Positions 54,801 to 61,954 of a stretch of 64,000 nt of DNA are shown here, piece after piece. Source of the stretch: Candidatus Contendibacter sp. (GTDB lineage Bacteria; Pseudomonadota; Gammaproteobacteria; Competibacterales; Competibacteraceae); NCBI GenBank assembly GCA_029624765.1, contig JARSSO010000007.1, positions 62,001 through 126,000 of the forward strand. Direction: 5' to 3'. The first letter of the stretch is position 1, and every line of letters starts with the position of its first letter. The position numbers and the translations under genes were made by a program. The notes below the pieces were generated by a model. That model was given only the letters and a program-made list of their open reading frames with translations, was not told the origin of the DNA and ran no database searches.

Positions 54801-54940
54801 TCGAGCGCGCGCCCTTCGATTTCCCGAAAGATCAGCGCGTAGCTGACCCCACTGGCCAGGGCGACGATCAGGGTGACGCCGAGCGCAATCTTGAACAGGG
54901 TCTTGCCGACCAGGGTTTGCCGATAGGACCGGATGCGCAT
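51797..54940 (-). CDS. Hybrid sensor histidine kinase/response regulator
   Basis: A 1047-residue membrane kinase: helix ~15-35, periplasmic sensor to ~365, second helix (VLWTGLASLTLVLGVLAMLL), HAMP, PAS with PAC (GYTPEEFALGGIQGWEERIHPEDRARAL...MKDISERKRAEQ), HisKA ([18 protein letters not shown]), HATPase (ILFNLIGNAIKFTD, VADTGRGI, GAGLGLVISRRLVEL), a receiver domain (VLIADDKRENRAVLVDML, Asp in HVVLMDMRMPVLDG, SKPF) and a ~65-residue helical tail ([33 protein letters not shown]) in place of a usual Hpt. ATG at 54940. It overlaps the second kinase gene and lies between the two sigma-54-controlled genes, suggesting a role in their control. Confidence 0.88.
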   Translation of the reverse strand: MRIRSYRQTLVGKTLFKIALGVTLIVALASGVSYALIFREIEGRALDRLREYAVQRARFHEAHFALARQFHQVIKQEFLRRYREPSPDFERRFDQLMMRYPDGAIRNRPEYADIVRYSTGWIGKDVQPDREFKRRWMLFFDLSEQFAKLTTTRFVNLYFLHPTKSANMGYDDPTRSNHVQWAADTPADWALSERESFLVATPARNPERETVWAGPEYEPAYRQLLVPAVTPIDLDGIHMATVANDTLLDDLEASILHADIPDAVHTVFRSDGRLIVDRTYKAKLVEHEGVFFVNQTGDPRLRALWALAIQASTLPRYGYDADTDQYYAISRLQGPGWYFASTLPGDAIRTEAFQAAQWVLWTGLASLTLVLGVLAMLLERRIAAPLRHLLLAVQRMGERQTLTPLDTQRRDEIGQLAAAFAATARSVAEEIRRRDWELQQESSGRIQIYEALQASETRYRVVVEQTGHLMYDYDLASGRIDWAGPIAQVTGYTPEEFALGGIQGWEERIHPEDRARALRTLRQARAESGKYRTEYWFRRADGSYVYLEDEGVFLTDPAGQPRRMLGAMKDISERKRAEQALREAKEEADKANRAKSRFLADISHELRTPLNAILGYAQILLRDAALADKARDGITIIQQSGDHLLGLINDILDLAKIESDKLEIRIQPFDLREFLQGIASAFAVRAKQKNLRFRMDADPHLPVQVQGDERKLRQILFNLIGNAIKFTDAGEIAFAIDRDGERIRFTVADTGRGIRAEDLDQLFQPFRRMDDPDQATEGAGLGLVISRRLVELLGGALSVESTFGQGSRFWFALSLPAVDAPERVLSVPTAPVIGYRGPRRRVLIADDKRENRAVLVDMLVPLGFEIAEAGDGREALDAAARFQPHVVLMDMRMPVLDGLEATRRLRQSEALRDVIVIAVSASAYGHHREQYLAAGADDFLSKPFRQEELLELLRVRLGLDLVYASDPGSPASDQAPDGEIVAPPDAELAILRELAQRGDLRNLLARVERLERANARYAPFAARLRGLAERFQIKKINEWLAGAGSSS

Positions 54941-55039
54941 GGCGCGGGCGTCAATCCGTTGCGGATGGGGTGATCATGGGTACGGTTTTCCCTTGCTGAG
55001 TCGTTTGCAAACGAATGCCAATATAACCCATCCATCAAT

Positions 55040-55072
55040 CCCAACATATCGTGCCGTTCCCAATATGTTGGG
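55040..55072 (+). promoter_or_regulatory. Paired enhancer dyads upstream of hcp
   Basis: A half-degenerate CCCAACATATCGTG (55040-55053) and a full CCCAATATGTTGGG (55059-55072), centres 19 bp apart. Read in the direction of transcription, the second is identical to the promoter-proximal dyad of the OmpA-like gene. Confidence 0.75.
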
Positions 55073-55129
55073 AGCGCCGGGTTCCTCTCTCCGTGGCGAA
55101 CCGATTTTCGCAACGGCCGTTCCAATTCG

Positions 55130-55149
55130 ATAAGTCAATACAAAACAGT
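55130..55149 (+). promoter_or_regulatory. Conserved 20-bp block upstream of hcp
   Basis: ATAAGTCAATACAAAACAGT, matching 19 of 20 bases of the block at 49638-49657 and lying at the comparable place between dyads and promoter. Confidence 0.65.
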
Positions 55150-55181
55150 GGCTTTTGATCCAATTTAATCGCTGCATCGGT

Positions 55182-55199
55182 TTTGGCAAAGCCTTTGCT
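55182..55199 (+). promoter_or_regulatory. Sigma-54 promoter of hcp
   Basis: TTTGGCAAAGCCTTTGCT, with GG at 55185-55186 and GC at 55197-55198 (GG-N10-GC). hcp promoters in Vibrio and Pseudomonas are known sigma-54 targets. The leader to the ATG at 55317 would be about 107 nt. The rest of the 376-bp gap 54941-55316 shows no gene. Confidence 0.8.
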
Positions 55200-55316
55200 G
55201 ATGTTCACGGCAGTGATTTGTGATGGTCCTTGGGTTTAATCATCCACAAGTCATGGACGGCCGATTGAGATAAACCCGGCCGCAACTTGCAAACCGAGAT
55301 TAGCGAGGATTCGACA

Positions 55317-55805
55317 ATGGCCGATGCATTTTTGAAGATTGGCGATGTAAAGGGTGAATGCAAGGATTTCGAATATAAGGAGTGGATCGAGGTGCTGAGC
55401 TGGTCCTGGGGCGCCAGCCAGCACGGTACCGCCGGTCACGGCGTCGGTTTGGGCAGCAGCAAGGTGAACATGAACGATTTCAGCTACACCATGCACTTTT
55501 GCTCGGCCTCGCCGGAGCTGCTGCTGTCGTGCTGCTCGGGCCACCACTACCCCGAGGCCACGCTGGTCATGCGCAAGCCGACCGGCAAGGAAGGCGGCCA
55601 GGCGAAATTCCTGGAGTTCAAGTTCAAGGAAGTCATGGTCAGCAGCTACACCACCGGCGGCAGCGAAGGGGCCGGTCTGCCGGTCGAGAACCTATCCTTG
55701 AACTTCACCAGTGTAACCCAGGAATACTTCACCCAGGACCACAAGGGCGCGACCAAGTCGGCCGGCAAGTCGGGCTGGGACGTCAAGGCGAACAAGAAGC
55801 TTTGA
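55317..55805 (+). CDS. hcp: Hcp, type VI secretion tube protein
   Basis: A 162-residue Hcp1-family protein: MADAFLKIGDVKGECKDFEYKEWIEVLSWSWG at the start, SSKVNMNDFSYTMHFCSASPELLLSCCSGHHYPEATLVMRKPTG, FLEFKFKEVMVSSYTTGGS and ENLSLNFTSVTQEYFTQDHKG. Hcp hexamers stack into the tube of the type VI secretion machine and are also secreted. ATG at 55317 has GAGGA upstream. No baseplate, sheath or VgrG gene is in the window, so this is an orphan copy. It is expected to be sigma-54 dependent. Confidence 0.93.
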   Translation: MADAFLKIGDVKGECKDFEYKEWIEVLSWSWGASQHGTAGHGVGLGSSKVNMNDFSYTMHFCSASPELLLSCCSGHHYPEATLVMRKPTGKEGGQAKFLEFKFKEVMVSSYTTGGSEGAGLPVENLSLNFTSVTQEYFTQDHKGATKSAGKSGWDVKANKKL

Positions 55806-55929
55806 CGGAAGATCGGAGCCTTCGGATCGACCGGCGGATGGGTCGCTGTTGCCTTGGTCCGCCGGCTTTGTTGCGAAGCGAGTCGCCTCGCCACTCCGCG
55901 GTGCTCGATTTGTCGCAGTCGATCAACGT

Positions 55930-55955
55930 CCTTTCCCTTTTGCCAACGGGAAAGG
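55930..55955 (+). terminator. Hairpin downstream of hcp
   Basis: Arms CCTTTCCC (55930-55937) and GGGAAAGG (55948-55955) with a 10-nt loop and a short T-containing tail. It may end hcp transcription or lower read-through into the PQ-loop gene. Confidence 0.5.
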
Positions 55956-55976
55956 ATCTTTCATGGAGAATGCAAC

Positions 55977-56420
55977 ATGATGGTTTTGAGTCAAAGTTCG
56001 AATCCCGAACCCGAGCGTCGCATCGGGATCGGCTGGATTGGTGTTGTTCTCGTTCTTGCGCTGTCCGCGATAGGACTCGGAATAGGCGCCAGGATCGACT
56101 TCGGTGGACAACACCACGAGTGGTTTCGCGCCGCCGTATTTGGAGCATTCACGCTGGTGAATTCTCTGCGCATCCTGGCGTATGTGCCGCAAATGCTGGC
56201 GGCAGCCAAGGACACCAATGGAGCGTCCGGGATTTCCTACGCCACTTGGAGTCTCTTTCTGGTATCGCATCTCACTACGATTACCTATGCCGCCGTATAT
56301 CTTGGTGATGCGCTCATGGCCTTGATCTTCTTCGGCAACGCGCTGGCTTGTCTGGCGGTTATCGCGATTACCTTCGTCAAGCGCAGGCGGCACGCCGCCC
56401 GTCTCAAGCAAAGGTTATAA
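55977..56420 (+). CDS. PQ-loop / SemiSWEET-like membrane protein
   Basis: A 147-residue protein with four hydrophobic segments (GWIGVVLVLALSAIGLGIG; FGAFTLVNSLRILAYVPQ; WSLFLVSHLTTITYAAVYL; ALIFFGNALACLAVIAITFV). LAYVPQMLAAAKDTNGASGISYATW has the Pro-Gln signature and following loop of the PQ-loop family, whose bacterial half-size members dimerise and may carry sugars or act in signalling. ATG at 55977 has GGAGA about eight bases upstream. Three-helix SemiSWEETs are near 90 residues, so the N-terminal helix is extra. Confidence 0.72.
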   Translation: MMVLSQSSNPEPERRIGIGWIGVVLVLALSAIGLGIGARIDFGGQHHEWFRAAVFGAFTLVNSLRILAYVPQMLAAAKDTNGASGISYATWSLFLVSHLTTITYAAVYLGDALMALIFFGNALACLAVIAITFVKRRRHAARLKQRL

Positions 56421-56771
56421 TGGACGACCACCAGTCAATCGCATTGTCAAAGTGGAGCCGTTCGTGAGCATCGGGGGAACGGCCGGCATAGATCCCCTTA
56501 CCGGCCAGCTTGCTGGATCGGACGCATACTCGCAGGCAACGCGGATTCTGGAATCGTTTCGAGCGATGTTACAATCCGTGGGGTTGGATCTACCACCGTA
56601 ATCCACGTTAATGTCTTTTTGAAGGACATGCGAGATTTCGATGAGATGAACCGCGCTTACGTTGAGGTGATGGGCGATCACCGTCCCGCGCGAGCGGTGA
56701 TTGGAGTGAGCGAGCTTCCAAAGTCCGGGGTCTTGCTCACGATGAATCTGACTGCCGTGATCAGCGGATGA
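56419..56771 (+). pseudogene. RidA-like (YjgF) remnant, 5' truncated and frameshifted
   Basis: Two frames together spell a RidA-type protein: VEPFVSIGGTAGIDPLTGQLAGSDAYSQATRILESFRAMLQSVGLD (frame from 56419, stop TAA at 56599-56601) and TVIHVNVFLKDMRDFDEMNRAYVEVMGDHRPARAVIGVSELP...LTAVISG (stop at 56769-56771). The break is near 56585-56595. No start codon with a ribosome-binding site exists; the 5' end is cut at the stop of the PQ-loop gene. RidA deaminates reactive enamines. The gene is dead as read. Confidence 0.75.
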
Positions 56772-56894
56772 TGCCGATTGGGATTGACCTGGCGGACCGG
56801 TCGCCGCACGGGGTCCGCTCCCTTCGGTGTCCGCCGGCCATATTCCCTTCCAAAGCGCTTACCCTCCGCTCCGTCACGCAACAGAAGGACATCC

Positions 56895-57710
56895 ATGGAT
56901 AATTCAGGATACATCCACACATTTTCAAAAAAAGAACAGGATCGTCTTTTGACGCAGGGGCAGTTTCTTGAACCTTATTTTTATCCAAGAATAGACTTTA
57001 ACGTTTGTCATCGAATATTGGAAATTGGTTGTGGAGTTGGCGCGCAAATCTCGATTATCGCAAGAAAATTTCCAAATTTGACAATTGACGGCGTCGATTT
57101 GATGGAATCGCAAATTGACCGGGCAAGAACGGTTCTTGAGAATTTAATCGCGAGCAAGAGAGTAAGCCTGACGATTGCTTCCGCTTATGACTTGCCATTT
57201 CCGGACAACTATTATGACGGGGTATGTATTTTTTGCGTTTTGGAACATATCGGCGATCCTCTTGCCGCGTTGAACGAAGCTCGCCGGGTATTGAAATTCG
57301 GGGGCGTTTTCTACTGTACCGAAGTGTTTAATTCAGGTCTTTATATTTATCCGGACTGTCCGGCAATAAGTGAATATTGGGCGGCGTTCAATCAATGCCA
57401 GACCGGCATGGGTGGAGATCCGGATATTGGAATTAAACTCGTGAATCTGGCTGCGAAGGCCGGGTTCGAGCAAATCGATTTCCACGATGTATCATCGATT
57501 CTCGACAGAAGAATGGCAGCGAAACCACGGAGGGTTGAATTTCTAAATTTCTGGAAGTCCCTTTTTCTGAGCGCTTCGGATAAATTGGTTTCCGAAGGGA
57601 AAATCACGCCAGAGGTTGTACTGAAGCTACACGAAGAATTCGACGATTTGATCGAAAACATGGATACGATCTTCTTGTATTCCGGCAAGCAGATCGAATG
57701 TTATAAATGA
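56895..57710 (+). CDS. SAM-dependent methyltransferase (UbiE/type 11)
   Basis: A 271-residue class I methyltransferase: motif I ILEIGCGVGAQISIIARKFP, GVDLMESQIDRAR (acidic beta-2), SAYDLPFPDNYYDGVCIFCVLEHIGDPLAALNEARRVLKFGGVF (motifs II-III of the type 11 family). The substrate could be a small metabolite or lipid. ATG at 56895 has AAGGAC upstream; in-frame codons back to 56778 are probably not translated. GC is much lower than in neighbours, as in the 3-7 kb cassette, suggesting transfer. Confidence 0.82.
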   Translation: MDNSGYIHTFSKKEQDRLLTQGQFLEPYFYPRIDFNVCHRILEIGCGVGAQISIIARKFPNLTIDGVDLMESQIDRARTVLENLIASKRVSLTIASAYDLPFPDNYYDGVCIFCVLEHIGDPLAALNEARRVLKFGGVFYCTEVFNSGLYIYPDCPAISEYWAAFNQCQTGMGGDPDIGIKLVNLAAKAGFEQIDFHDVSSILDRRMAAKPRRVEFLNFWKSLFLSASDKLVSEGKITPEVVLKLHEEFDDLIENMDTIFLYSGKQIECYK

Positions 57711-57814
57711 TTGGCAAACTTCAATATCAATTATGGGTCGTTGAGAACAATCCGCTCCAACGGAGAGTGAAGACCGCCCTGGGATGGATTGGCGCGGCGG
57801 GCGATCCTCGGTAT

Positions 57815-58714
57815 TCAAAACGCGGAATTGAGCAAATTCGAGGGTGAATACTGATCCGTCAACACGCGCGCGTCGGGATTCCAGTCGCGGTCGGTCGAAA
57901 ACAGCGGCACCAGCCAGTCGCCGCCGAAACCCAGCGATTTCAATCGCTCTTCCAGCAAGTCGGCATTTTTCTTGATCGCGTCGTGGGGCGGAAGCCCGTC
58001 CATCTTCGCCAGGACGACGCGATTCTTCAATTCGACCCTGAGATTGTAGAAAAGGCCGAACACCGATTGATAGGTCGTCGATTCATGGTGGTAGAGACGA
58101 CTGCTGGAAAAGGTATTGGCCGCCAAAACGCCATTCTCGGTCAGCAGGGCCTTGACTTCGAGTAAAAATTCCCGGGTCAGTAGATGTTCCGGTATGTATT
58201 CGTGGTCGAAGGCGTCCAGCATGATCAGATCGTAGCGCCGGTTGGACCTGCCGGCGCGCTTTACGAAGACGCGCCCATCCTCCTCAAAAACGCGAACGTT
58301 CGAGCCTGGATTGAAGCCGAAGAATTGCCGGGCGACCTTGACGACGGCGGGATCGATTTCGACGATGTCGATTCCGGCGTCTGGAAACATCCGGGACAAC
58401 GCGGTCGGCAATACGCCGCCTCCCAGCCCAACGATCAGAATGCTTCCGGGGCGGGGATTCAGATACAGCGCGCCCATCATCATCTTGGTATAACTGAATA
58501 CGAACTGGCTGGGGTCATCCAGGGACTGGCAGCTTTGTCGGGCGGTTTGATGGTTGCGAGTGAAACTCATGCATCTCTGCTCGTCCTCTTCATAAACGAG
58601 GATGTTGCGATAAAGCGACTTTTCGGTATGAATGATGTTCATCGCGGTGGATGGCGTGGTCGCGAACGAGGCGAAGAAAGCAAGCAGTGTCCTAAACCGG
58701 ATGCCTTGACGCAT
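57815..58714 (-). CDS. Spermidine synthase-like protein (soluble half)
   Basis: A 299-residue protein with the SpeE-type fold: IHTEKSLYRNILVYEEDEQRCMSF at the start, SILIVGLGGGVLPTALSRMFPDAGIDIVEIDPAVVKVARQFF (SAM site), EEDGRVFVKR and YDLIMLDAFDHEYIPEHLLTREFL. The aminopropyl-transfer residues of true spermidine synthases are not clearly present, so it may be a 'fused MFS/spermidine synthase' type protein of unknown product. The first ~25 residues (LLAFFASFATTPSTA) resemble a membrane segment or signal. It overlaps the membrane-protein gene upstream by 23 bases, so the two act as one unit. Confidence 0.78.
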   Translation of the reverse strand: MRQGIRFRTLLAFFASFATTPSTAMNIIHTEKSLYRNILVYEEDEQRCMSFTRNHQTARQSCQSLDDPSQFVFSYTKMMMGALYLNPRPGSILIVGLGGGVLPTALSRMFPDAGIDIVEIDPAVVKVARQFFGFNPGSNVRVFEEDGRVFVKRAGRSNRRYDLIMLDAFDHEYIPEHLLTREFLLEVKALLTENGVLAANTFSSSRLYHHESTTYQSVFGLFYNLRVELKNRVVLAKMDGLPPHDAIKKNADLLEERLKSLGFGGDWLVPLFSTDRDWNPDARVLTDQYSPSNLLNSAF

Positions 58715-59303
58715 TTTTGAAGTTTCCGGGAAAAATTGTCAACAAGCCGAGGAACAGGGAAGTGCCGATGAGGCCCATCAGGATTTGATCGATCTCGAAA
58801 TACAGAACGAGATAGAACGATGTCAGCAGCGTTCCCGCCGCGCTGCCAAACGTCGAGCAAAAATAAAGCAGCCCGGCGAGATGGCCGCTGAGTTCGGATT
58901 GGCTTACCAGCAGGCGGACGGCGTAAGGAGAGATCATGCCGGCCAGGGTGGTTGGGACAAAGAACAACAGCGTCGCCGCCAGCAGGGAACCGTAACGCGG
59001 GTCCTGAACCCGGTCGAAGAGCCAGTCAAGGAGAGAATCGCCCAGGAGAACGACCGGGATCGTAGCCGTTGCTCCGGCGATCAGGATCAGCGCCAGCCGG
59101 CGCAAGCTCGGGTCGCGCAACGACCATCGGCCCCCCAGAAGATAGCCGAGCGCCAGCGCCAGCATGAAGACCGTGATGATTCCGCCCCAGACATGGATGC
59201 CGCTGCCGAAGCTTGGCGCGAGAATTCGCCCGCTCAACAACTCGATGGCCATCACGAAGAAGCCGGACCATCCGGCGATCAGAAAGATGAAAAGGCGGTC
59301 CAA
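58692..59303 (-). CDS. Membrane component paired with spermidine synthase-like protein
   Basis: A 203-residue protein with about six helices: FIFLIAGWSGFFVMAIELLSGRILAPSFGSGIHVWGGIITVFMLALALGYLLGG is the standard N-terminus of the fused membrane/spermidine synthase proteins, including the MAIELLSGRILAP and GxxxGGR signatures. In many genomes this part and the following synthase domain form one protein; here they are split with a 23-base overlap. Transport or membrane anchoring of the methyl- or aminopropyl-transferase is a possible role. Confidence 0.8.
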   Translation of the reverse strand: MDRLFIFLIAGWSGFFVMAIELLSGRILAPSFGSGIHVWGGIITVFMLALALGYLLGGRWSLRDPSLRRLALILIAGATATIPVVLLGDSLLDWLFDRVQDPRYGSLLAATLLFFVPTTLAGMISPYAVRLLVSQSELSGHLAGLLYFCSTFGSAAGTLLTSFYLVLYFEIDQILMGLIGTSLFLGLLTIFPGNFKNASRHPV

Positions 59304-59495
59304 GACGGAATCCTCAAAATGACCTGGGTCCCGCGCGCTGGCGGCGGCCGCTCGGTGAACGGTTTTGAGATTCGGTCGGCGGGCTCGCCGGCGGTGGTGT
59401 CGACCGCCGATTCTTCGCTATCATCCCTGGACATGAATCCAGGCGCCGGGCGCACGCGCCTGGCTCGGCAAAACGGCTGTCCCGGAGGTGACGAC

Positions 59496-59690
59496 ATGGC
59501 GGGTGGTTGGGGTTGTCCGCATGAACTTAACGAGATGTGCCAGCATGTGCAAGGCCGGCCCTGCGATCCCGGCATGAAAGGCTGTGTGCTGGCCGGCCGG
59601 TTTCGCTTCAGCAACGAAGCCAAGAACCGGCCACCCCGGCCGGCGCGGGGCGGTGGCAAACCCGATTCGACGCGCCACCGCGACAAGTGA
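59496..59690 (+). CDS. Small Cys-containing conserved-looking protein
   Basis: A 64-residue protein: MAGGWGCPHELNEMCQHVQGRPCDPGMKGCVLAGRFRF and a basic tail. Four Cys and one His (CPHE, C, PCDPGMKGC) look like a small zinc or iron-sulfur site. ATG at 59496 has a strong GGAGGTG about six bases upstream, which supports translation. Function is unknown. It is divergent from the membrane/spermidine synthase-like pair. Confidence 0.65.
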   Translation: MAGGWGCPHELNEMCQHVQGRPCDPGMKGCVLAGRFRFSNEAKNRPPRPARGGGKPDSTRHRDK

Positions 59691-59874
59691 TCGGCCTTCC
59701 CGCCCTCCATGGCGAGGCTCGCCGGCATTCGGAAGGAAACGGTGTTCAGCGCGTGCGTTGAACCCCAACCGGATCTCGCCCCATCTCTTTGGTGATGGTT
59801 GCGGAGCCACGCATACTATAGCATCAGTTCGACCTGTTTCAGGGATGGACGCCAACCGCGACGGAGGTGAATCC

Positions 59875-60069
59875 ATGCGCCGAGAATACCCAACCAGACG
59901 CCAGCCGACGCTGTATCTGGTTTACGCCACGCCACTGACCGGTGGCTCAACCGTCGCCGACACCGTGGCGGCCAGCGACGAGAACGAGGCTTACCAGAAG
60001 GCGCGGGAGTTGTACCCGCGCGACCACTACGACGTGACGGTTTACCTGCAATCCGCTGATGACGATTGA
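59875..60069 (+). CDS. Small hypothetical protein
   Basis: A 64-residue protein starting MRREYPTRRQPTLYLVYATPLTGGSTVADTVAASDENEAYQKARELYPRDHYDVTVYLQ. It has a single-domain alpha/beta appearance with no motif that I know. ATG at 59875 has GGAGGTGA five bases upstream. Its 3' end overlaps the start of the lipoprotein gene by 11 bases, indicating coupling. Confidence 0.65.
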   Translation: MRREYPTRRQPTLYLVYATPLTGGSTVADTVAASDENEAYQKARELYPRDHYDVTVYLQSADDD

Positions 60070-60664
60070 ACCCATTGTCCCCGTTCCGCCCCCGCGCGGG
60101 AATCCACCTTCACGGCGTCGAATCGTCCTGGCCGTCGGTGGGCTGCTCTTGGCGGCGTTGTTGACCGGGTGCGCCAGCGCCCCCAAAACCAAACCGGCCG
60201 ACCTTGCCCCGCCGGCCGGCAAGTTAAGCGAGAAAGCCCGCCAGGAACAACGGCAGGCCATCCTCAAGGTTCGCATCCAGACCTTGAATCAGCTTTACAA
60301 GCTCAAGCCGCTCACCCGGAGCGAGATCGAACAGGCCGCCGGTTATGGCGTATTCGAAATCAATGGGTTGAACGCCGTATTGGCCGAGACGCCCGGACGC
60401 GGCATGGTACTGGAAAGGAAAAGCGGCAAAATCGTCTACATGCGGCTGGCCCGGACCGACGTTGGTCCCGGTGCCTCGGTAAGCCCATACTGGCAAGTGT
60501 TGGTATTCAGCGATCCCCGCCGCCTGAGCCAGTTCATGGTGACCGGTTCGCCGGTCGAAGCCTCCCGCGATCCCAGCATCAAGGTCTACAAGCTGAATGA
60601 AAAAGGCGTGTCGACGCAGGCCGACTGGGAGGCCCGCTATTTCCGGGATCCCGATCTGAACTAA
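60059..60664 (+). CDS. Lipoprotein with YSC84/SYLF-like domain
   Basis: A 201-residue protein: signal with positive region SRRR and lipobox LLTGC (Cys around residue 38), then RSEIEQAAGYGVFEINGLNAVLAETPGRGMVLERKSGKIVYMRLAR, which matches the start of the SYLF/YSC84 fold (AxGYGVFxxN...GRGxV). The domain can bind phosphoinositides in eukaryotes; the bacterial role is unknown. It should sit in the envelope. ATG at 60059 overlaps the small gene before it. Confidence 0.72.
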   Translation: MTIEPIVPVPPPRGNPPSRRRIVLAVGGLLLAALLTGCASAPKTKPADLAPPAGKLSEKARQEQRQAILKVRIQTLNQLYKLKPLTRSEIEQAAGYGVFEINGLNAVLAETPGRGMVLERKSGKIVYMRLARTDVGPGASVSPYWQVLVFSDPRRLSQFMVTGSPVEASRDPSIKVYKLNEKGVSTQADWEARYFRDPDLN

Positions 60665-60749
60665 TGAGGCTATCCAGGAACTTCTCGCCCGCTTTCAAGA
60701 GCAGGGGAAGGGGCCAGGAATCGTCGAAAGCCCGCTTCGTGGAACCGCC

Positions 60750-61886
60750 ATGAAAGTCGTGCTTGCTCCCAATGCACTGAAGGGTTGCCTGACCGCCGCC
60801 GGGGCGGCGAAGGCGATGGCGCGCGGCGTGGTCCGGGCGTGCCCGACGGCCGACGTCGCCCTGGTGCCCGTGGCCGACGGCGGCGATGGGCTGGCCGAGG
60901 TGTTGGTCGATGCCCTGCGTGGCGAGGTCCGTACCGCGACTGTCGCCGGTCCGCGCGGCGATCCAGTCCAGGCTTCGTTCTGCCATGTTCCCGCGCGCCG
61001 GTTGGCGGTCGTCGAAATGGCCGCCGCCAGTGGTTTGGCGCTGCTGCCCCCAAACCGGCTCAATCCCCTGTTGACCACTACCCTTGGTGTTGGCGAACTG
61101 ATCGCGGCGGCCCTGGATTTGGGAGTGCTCCACCTGATCGTCGGCATCGGCGGCAGCGCCACCAACGACGGGGGAGTGGGCATGGCGACGGCGCTGGGCG
61201 TGCGGTTTCTGGACGCAGGTGGTACCCCGGTGGAGCCGGTGGGCGGCGCATTGGCGGCGATTCGCCGGATCGACCCCGGCGGTCTCGATCCACGGCTGGG
61301 GGGGGTTCGGGTCGAAGCGATCTGCGACGTGGACAATCCGTTGCTGGGCGAACGCGGCGCGGCATGGGTCTATGGCCCCCAGAAGGGCGCCACGCCCGCG
61401 CAAGCGCGGGAACTGGACGCCGGCCTGGCCAACCTGGCGGCGGTGATCGAGCACGATCTGGGCCTGGATGTACGCGATTTGCCGGGCGCGGGCGCGGCTG
61501 GCGGCCTGGGGGCGGGATTGCGCGCGTTTCTCGGCGCGGAATTGCGGCGCGGCGTGGATGTGGTGCTGGACCTGGTCGGGCTGAACGATCATTTGCGCGA
61601 CGCCGACCTGGTACTCACCGCCGAGGGCCGGATCGATGCGCAAACCGCCTTCGGCAAGGCGCCGGCGGGAGTGGCCGAACGCGCCAGGGCGCGCGGCGTG
61701 CCCTGCATCGCCATTGCCGGCGGCATCGGCGACGGGTTGGAATCGTTGCATGCGCTGGGTATCGGCGCGATCTTCAGCCTGTGTCCGGAACCGGTCAGCC
61801 TGGAGCGGGCGCTGGCGGCGGGCGGCGATTATCTGGCCGCCGTCACCGAGCAAGTCGTGCGCGCCTTTCTGGCCGGTCGCCGTTGA
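60750..61886 (+). CDS. Glycerate kinase (GarK/GlxK family)
   Basis: A 378-residue glycerate kinase: MKVVLAPNALKGCLTAAGAAKAMARGV, PVADGGDGLAEVL, VEMAAASGLALLP, LTTTLGVGELIAAALDLG, IVGIGGSATNDGGVGMATALG, ALAAIRRIDPGGLDPRL and LVLTAEGRIDAQTAFGKAPAGVAERA are family motifs. It phosphorylates D-glycerate (to 2-phosphoglycerate in this class), linking glyoxylate or glucarate breakdown to glycolysis. ATG at 60750. The serine-hydrolase gene follows after 68 bp. Confidence 0.92.
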   Translation: MKVVLAPNALKGCLTAAGAAKAMARGVVRACPTADVALVPVADGGDGLAEVLVDALRGEVRTATVAGPRGDPVQASFCHVPARRLAVVEMAAASGLALLPPNRLNPLLTTTLGVGELIAAALDLGVLHLIVGIGGSATNDGGVGMATALGVRFLDAGGTPVEPVGGALAAIRRIDPGGLDPRLGGVRVEAICDVDNPLLGERGAAWVYGPQKGATPAQARELDAGLANLAAVIEHDLGLDVRDLPGAGAAGGLGAGLRAFLGAELRRGVDVVLDLVGLNDHLRDADLVLTAEGRIDAQTAFGKAPAGVAERARARGVPCIAIAGGIGDGLESLHALGIGAIFSLCPEPVSLERALAAGGDYLAAVTEQVVRAFLAGRR

Positions 61887-61954
61887 GTCGAACCGGTACG
61901 CAACCACTATGCTGTTACCGACAAAGTCGCTGATTTGAGAGGAGACGAACCCTC

